The notes below the pieces were generated by a model. It saw only the letters and a program-made list of their open reading frames with translations. It ran no database searches and was not told the DNA's origin. The translations under genes were made by a program, and so were the position numbers. Below are positions 60,124-64,000 of a stretch of 64,000 bases of DNA, piece after piece. The DNA is taken from contig NZ_SMBP01000012.1 of assembly GCF_004341945.1 (NCBI RefSeq), positions 1 through 64,000 of the forward strand, in the 5' to 3' direction. The stretch comes from Longicatena caecimuris (GTDB taxonomy: Bacteria > Bacillota_I > Bacilli_A > Erysipelotrichales > Erysipelotrichaceae). Every line of letters starts with the position of its first letter. The first letter of the stretch is position 1.

Positions 60124-61914
60124 CTATTTATGTGAATCCTTCTTTTTTGAAGTTTCCGCTGCTGAAAACTTATAAACTGTTATGCCTTTGGTGTTTTCAC
60201 CAAATCGCTTAATCTCTTTCACTTTCACCTTATGTTTTGTAACCCGTTCAATATTCATTTGTGCTACTTCAACATAAGTCGGATTTGCCGATGTGAAATA
60301 GATATTTTTTTTCAAAAGATCTTCCCAATACAAGGATGTCAAGCCATTCTTTTCCAATTGTTGATAATACAATTCTGAGAATGTATAGGAACCGCCGGCG
60401 ACCATCGTATTAATTGGTTTTTCATTAGGATAAACAACGAATGGATTACGATTTACCGTTCCGGCAGAGAAATCATAAACATAAAAATGCTCAGGATTCT
60501 GTATTGCGTATTGTTCGAAATTCTGAAACTGTTCAGAAGTGGCTTCCGTATTTGTTTGTGTAGCTGCATAATCTTTATCTATATAGACCATATAAATACC
60601 GCCTACACTTACTACAAGAGTTATAGCAAGCATTGGTTTAAAGACCTTTTTATAGGATACATCCAGCCAACGCAGAAACATCGTCATCATAAACATGAAA
60701 CAAGGAATCAGTAAAGACTGATAACTTCTTAATGGCAACCTGCCTTTAAATCCAAGATAAAGCAGTAATACGGCAAACCCGCCGCAGCAACATATGCTTA
60801 CAAGTATATGAAACCATTGTTTCTCTTTTTTTGCAACCATTAAATTCAAAATCACGAAAATTAAAAATATACTGAGTAAGGAATATTGTACAAAGCTATA
60901 ATCATATAAAAGCTCTCGTATATTCGTTACCGTTTTACTGAGTGCTGAATGCTTATTTGCCTGATACGCCTCTGTTATCGTTTTTAAAGAGGAAGCATTT
61001 ATATTTTCATCCATATACAATAAACAAAGCGTTGCACGATACGTGCTATTATCCCATTGGACAGCATTATATAGCTTTTCATGTCCCTTATAAGGTGGAT
61101 GTTGCCCGTAATCCATATACTTAACTCTATAGTCATTATACGTATTATATGCCTGTGTAATCTCGCTTTTATTTTTAATATACAAGCTTACAAAACGAAC
61201 ACCAAAGCAACTAATCACTAACGCGATTACAAATGTACAAATTTTTAACGTATGTAAATGTTTCTTCTTTTTCGTTAAATCCGGACAATACAGATAACAT
61301 GTAGCAATCTGATAAACACAAGATAGTGCAAAGAAACACATGATGCTATACCAGGAAAGAGTACGCGTCATAAAGCTGAGCAATAATGCGATAAAGCAAT
61401 ATGCATATATGCATATCTTGGTACTGCGTTTATCAGAATGTTTCATTGATGCCATAACAACCACTGCTGATGTTCCCAAAATGGTCGATGTCACCGTAAA
61501 TTGAATGGAAACTAGCGGAACCATAAAAATGAAAAGTAAACTAATGATCTGCGCACAGATTGGAAATGCAATCGACACCTTCTTATCCTTCGCCAGTTTA
61601 TAAAAACATAAAAACATCACACTTTCCGATAGATACATCGCGAAAATATGATAAATCGTATACCACGGCAAAGATGGTAACAGCTTATATAATACCCCGA
61701 TCGGTACACCTAGAAAATAATTGATAAAGGCTTGTTGTGGATACGCTTCCCCTGAAGCATATCCTGCCAAAGCATACATAATGCGTGAGTCGTCATTTGT
61801 CGCATAAGATACATCCGCTGTTAAAAGGACGATGGCATAACAAAGAAAGGTTAAGCCAAAGGCGAGTAACCATTTCCCTTTTCGCGAATTTATAATTTCT
61901 TTTATTTTCTCCAT
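60124..61914 (-). CDS. Polytopic membrane glycosyltransferase-like protein (GT-C type)
   Basis: 596 aa with about eleven membrane helices and a C-terminal extracytoplasmic domain (about 490-585). After the first helix there is an acidic pair in SYATNDDSRIMYALAGYASG, the usual place of the catalytic Asp in GT-C enzymes that use polyprenyl-phosphate sugars. The region EAYPQQAFINYFLGVPIGVLYKLLP is typical of this group of Firmicute proteins. It is the last gene of a cluster with a polyprenyl-phosphate glycosyltransferase and two small SMR-type carriers, so it probably moves the flipped sugar to a surface polymer or protein. The acceptor is unknown. Confidence 0.7.
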   Translation of the reverse strand: MEKIKEIINSRKGKWLLAFGLTFLCYAIVLLTADVSYATNDDSRIMYALAGYASGEAYPQQAFINYFLGVPIGVLYKLLPSLPWYTIYHIFAMYLSESVMFLCFYKLAKDKKVSIAFPICAQIISLLFIFMVPLVSIQFTVTSTILGTSAVVVMASMKHSDKRSTKICIYAYCFIALLLSFMTRTLSWYSIMCFFALSCVYQIATCYLYCPDLTKKKKHLHTLKICTFVIALVISCFGVRFVSLYIKNKSEITQAYNTYNDYRVKYMDYGQHPPYKGHEKLYNAVQWDNSTYRATLCLLYMDENINASSLKTITEAYQANKHSALSKTVTNIRELLYDYSFVQYSLLSIFLIFVILNLMVAKKEKQWFHILVSICCCGGFAVLLLYLGFKGRLPLRSYQSLLIPCFMFMMTMFLRWLDVSYKKVFKPMLAITLVVSVGGIYMVYIDKDYAATQTNTEATSEQFQNFEQYAIQNPEHFYVYDFSAGTVNRNPFVVYPNEKPINTMVAGGSYTFSELYYQQLEKNGLTSLYWEDLLKKNIYFTSANPTYVEVAQMNIERVTKHKVKVKEIKRFGENTKGITVYKFSAAETSKKKDSHK

Positions 61915-61926
61915 AACGGACCTACC

Positions 61927-62268
61927 TTATAATGAGAATACGATGATCCCTACGACCATGATGCCTAAACCGATTAGTTTCTTTCTAGAAGGAATTTCAT
62001 GCAAGAAAATTCTGCTTACAAGCGCCACTAAAATAAAACTACAGGAATTCCAGACCGGTGCCATAGATACCGGAACTACTTTATGAGCAATTAAGGAACA
62101 AACAGTAGAAAGGAACATCATACCATAGCCAATAATTGTCAATACATTTAAATATTCATAAATCCAAGATTTATAATGACGCATTGCTGCTTTTTTCAAG
62201 ATCAATTGGGAGAAAGTGGCAATTAAGATGCCAACCACCATGATGACATAATACCAGAACTCAGCCAT
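61927..62268 (-). CDS. SMR/EamA-like small membrane transporter 2
   Basis: 113 aa, four helices, SMR/EamA half-unit fold (IMVVGILIATFSQLILKKAA at the start, LHEIPSRKKLIGLGIMVVGIIVF at the end). It overlaps the preceding SMR gene by 8 bases and is followed by the GT-C gene. The arrangement of two unequal small carriers resembles ArnE-ArnF, which flip undecaprenyl-phosphate-aminoarabinose. Here the pair probably flips a polyprenyl-phosphate sugar made by the GT2 enzyme upstream, taking the place of GtrA. Confidence 0.8.
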   Translation of the reverse strand: MAEFWYYVIMVVGILIATFSQLILKKAAMRHYKSWIYEYLNVLTIIGYGMMFLSTVCSLIAHKVVPVSMAPVWNSCSFILVALVSRIFLHEIPSRKKLIGLGIMVVGIIVFSL

Positions 62269-62614
62269 TAGAAGTCACCACCGTATAAACGCCAACCATA
62301 ATGATGGCAGATCCTATGATCATAGGAAGTGTGATTTGTTCATGGAAAATAAGACTTCCCATGATAATTCCCCAAATCATGGATACTGGACGATTGCTAT
62401 ATGCAGTAGATAAAGATACATGTTTTAATATCATCTGCCAAACAATTGCATAAATACCCAGAATAGCTAAAGATATACCAAAATATAATATAAATTCAAA
62501 TGACATAAAACTTTCAAGTGCTGCCATTTTATTAAAAACACCTGAAAGTGAATAGAAAAATATCGCTATCTGTAAAATCAAGATTTGCCCGATCGTTATC
62601 TTTTTTTCTTTCAT
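62261..62614 (-). CDS. SMR/EamA-like small membrane transporter 1
   Basis: 117 aa, four helices: LQIAIFFYSLSGVFNKMAAL, FILYFGISLAILGIYAIVWQ, RPVSMIWGIIMGSLIFHEQ and IIGSAIIMVGVYTVV. The Glu in FHEQIT and the proline in the third helix follow the small EamA pattern. AGGAG precedes the ATG, and the gene is 18 bases downstream of the GT2 gene. It probably forms a heterodimer with the overlapping second gene; the two are only distantly alike. Confidence 0.8.
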   Translation of the reverse strand: MKEKKITIGQILILQIAIFFYSLSGVFNKMAALESFMSFEFILYFGISLAILGIYAIVWQMILKHVSLSTAYSNRPVSMIWGIIMGSLIFHEQITLPMIIGSAIIMVGVYTVVTSNG

Positions 62615-62632
62615 AAAACTCCTCCGTATCTG

Positions 62633-63565
62633 TTATTTCTTTTCCACATTTAAGGTTTCGCGTACTTCATATTGCGGCTGATTACTTAATGTCAGATACA
62701 TGCGGCCGATGTATTCCCCCATCAATCCGATCATAATCATTAACAATCCACCGATAATCAATATTACTGTAATCAAAGAAGTGTATCCAACAAGAATCGA
62801 AGGATTTAATAATTTCCTTATGACTAAGATAATTCCTATAATAAAACCAATAGCCGAAAACAGTAATCCCATCATAGAAGACAGTTGCAAAGGTACAATA
62901 GAGAAATTAACCATACCGTTTAGCCAAACTTTAAAACGCTTCTTAAAGTTATACCCGGATGTCCCTTCCAATCTTTTTTTGTGTTCCAACTTTATGCTGG
63001 TGATTCTTCCGGCGATTTGATAAATATAGCCGAAAATGGAAGGAAACGGACTCTGATATTTTTTCAAACTATCTGTACACATCTTATTGATTGCAAAATA
63101 AGCTGAAGATACAGCACCTTTTGGACGTTTTCCCATTGCGGTATATACTTTGGCAGAGATTGCGCTTGTAAAACGATTCATAAACTTTGTCTGTTTCTGT
63201 GAAAAATCTGCACTTACCAGATCATAGCCTTCTTCAATCTTATCAACAAGATCAAATAAATGATCTATAGGATGCTGGCCATCATCATCCATGAAAACCG
63301 TACAATCTCCTTCAATATATGGAATGCTTGCCATACGAGCTGTTGCTTGCCCCCAATTACGGGATAAGTTTACCCCAACTATATTCTCATCTTCTTGACA
63401 TAAGGAACGGATAACATCAAAAGTGTTATCCGGAGAACAGTCATTAACCAAAATAATCTGATAAGAATAGGATGGTCGCTGTGCTACTGTTTTCTTGATT
63501 TGTTCTACCACATAGGGCAATGTTTTGGCAGAGCGATAACATGGGATTGATACTGTAATTTTCAT
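62633..63565 (-). CDS. Polyprenyl-phosphate glycosyltransferase (GT2, GtrB/ArnC-like)
   Basis: 310 aa. The GT2 domain occupies the first 220 residues: VSIPCYRSAKTLPYVVEQI, LVNDCSPDNTFDVI, the nucleotide motif FMDDDGQHPID (about residue 90) and the lipid-substrate region GTSGYNFKKRF. Two C-terminal helices (about 227-250 and 262-285) are followed by EYIGRMYLTL.NQPQY, the standard end of GtrB/DPM1-like enzymes. It makes a membrane-linked sugar monophosphate (for example undecaprenyl-phosphate-glucose) on the inner face. With the two SMR carriers and GT-C protein downstream it forms a three-step glycosylation system. Confidence 0.92.
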   Translation of the reverse strand: MKITVSIPCYRSAKTLPYVVEQIKKTVAQRPSYSYQIILVNDCSPDNTFDVIRSLCQEDENIVGVNLSRNWGQATARMASIPYIEGDCTVFMDDDGQHPIDHLFDLVDKIEEGYDLVSADFSQKQTKFMNRFTSAISAKVYTAMGKRPKGAVSSAYFAINKMCTDSLKKYQSPFPSIFGYIYQIAGRITSIKLEHKKRLEGTSGYNFKKRFKVWLNGMVNFSIVPLQLSSMMGLLFSAIGFIIGIILVIRKLLNPSILVGYTSLITVILIIGGLLMIMIGLMGEYIGRMYLTLSNQPQYEVRETLNVEKK

Positions 63566-63578
63566 CTAATCAACCTTT

Positions 63579-64000
63579 CTAATCTAATAACAGCTTACTG
63601 TCAAAACCATCTAACAGCATGCTTTCGCCTTTATCATCCAAGACTTCAAATATCTCATAAACAGTGTCAATAGCTTTCGCCATAGTTACACGGTCTTCTG
63701 TTTTCAAAGTTACACGACATAATATCTGACGTTGTGTACCCATAAGTTTTTCCGTAATATCTTCACCACCGTAATACCATGGAGACACATCCACAATTTC
63801 TGGCAGCTTCCGTAATTCTTCTACACCGATGACCTTTTCCACATGCCCAGGTCTACCCAATAAGGACAATGTACAATATACATGATCAAAATCAGGCTTT
63901 GCTACTTTCGCAAGATCTGGTTCATTCATCTCTCCCGTTAACGCATGATGAATCATCATATCCATGGTACTAAAGCCGTTTTCTTCTTTTAACAAGTTGT
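63579..64000 (-). CDS. C-terminal fragment of an ATP-grasp-like enzyme (cut by window edge)
   Basis: The frame is open to the window end, so the protein continues beyond 64000 and the first in-frame TTG is not a real start. The visible 139 residues contain FSTMDMMIHHALTG, CTLSLLGRPGHVEKVIGVEELRKLPEIVDVSPWYYGGEDI and a ferredoxin-like end with EDRVTMAKAIDTVYEIFEVLDDKGESMLLDGFD. The GRPGHVEKV.G.EEL..LP...D pattern is that of the C-terminal domain of carbamoyl-phosphate-synthase-like ATP-grasp proteins found in glycan clusters. The core and its substrate cannot be judged. It precedes the GT2 gene by 13 bases and is probably the same operon. Confidence 0.65.
   Translation of the reverse strand, partial: NLLKEENGFSTMDMMIHHALTGEMNEPDLAKVAKPDFDHVYCTLSLLGRPGHVEKVIGVEELRKLPEIVDVSPWYYGGEDITEKLMGTQRQILCRVTLKTEDRVTMAKAIDTVYEIFEVLDDKGESMLLDGFDSKLLLD

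Overview
The window looks like a chromosomal segment of a low-GC Gram-positive bacterium, most likely a gut member of Erysipelotrichaceae (Amedibacillus/Absiella-like). This placement is an inference from gene content, AT-rich intergenic DNA, strong AGGAG ribosome binding sites, extended -10 promoters and U-tailed terminators; no marker gene was searched. No CRISPR array, rRNA operon or intact phage was seen.

Left part (1-12.2 kb, mostly minus strand) is housekeeping: a candidate small RNA, the cdaA-cdaR-glmM operon (c-di-AMP synthesis and amino-sugar supply for the wall), a HAD phosphatase, a 53-aa YjzC-like protein, topoisomerase III, serCA serine synthesis and the azlCD branched-chain amino acid exporter. 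The HAD and serA genes end in two related terminator elements that share a conserved apical core while their outer stems differ but still pair.

12.3-17.7 kb is an accessory, very AT-rich block beside tRNA-Ala(UGC). It contains a possible mobile-element remnant, two tandem 38-aa secreted peptide genes, and two paralogous regulators of about 410 aa with an N-terminal helix-turn-helix and a helical TPR-like body. I read this as a duplicated peptide-pheromone (RRNPP-type) quorum-sensing system and the main discovery of the window: the peptides end in an identical heptapeptide, SRIHIKV, and both were too short for ordinary gene calling. A TPR protein and a CpXC zinc-binding protein follow.

17.9-33.2 kb is metabolic and envelope core: an LCP cell-wall ligase with an extra binding-protein-like domain, lipoproteins, AlaX, a methyltransferase, ribulose monophosphate genes hxlA-hxlB divergent from a DeoR regulator, and a methionine operon (separately encoded MetH reactivation domain, MetH, homocysteine methyltransferase/MTHFR) under a T-box with a likely AUG specifier. 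A deleted group II intron remnant lies at 32.9-33.2 kb.

33.3-48.2 kb is a visibly more GC-rich surface/pilus locus read leftwards: LPSTG major pilin, minor pilin, a 2763-aa adhesin with Cna-B-like stalk and BspA-type leucine-rich repeats, an IPITG-anchored pilin-like protein and a Big_2 repeat protein. No sortase is present in the window. 48.9-60 kb encodes three secreted FN3-repeat proteins: a 2244-aa fusion of a phosphodiester glycosidase (NAGPA) domain with a purple-acid-phosphatase-like enzyme, a PPC protein and a transglutaminase-like protein. The right end (60.1-64 kb) is a membrane glycosylation cluster: polytopic glycosyltransferase-like protein, two small SMR/ArnEF-like transporters, a GtrB-like polyprenyl-phosphate glycosyltransferase and the C-terminal part of an ATP-grasp-like protein cut by the window edge.
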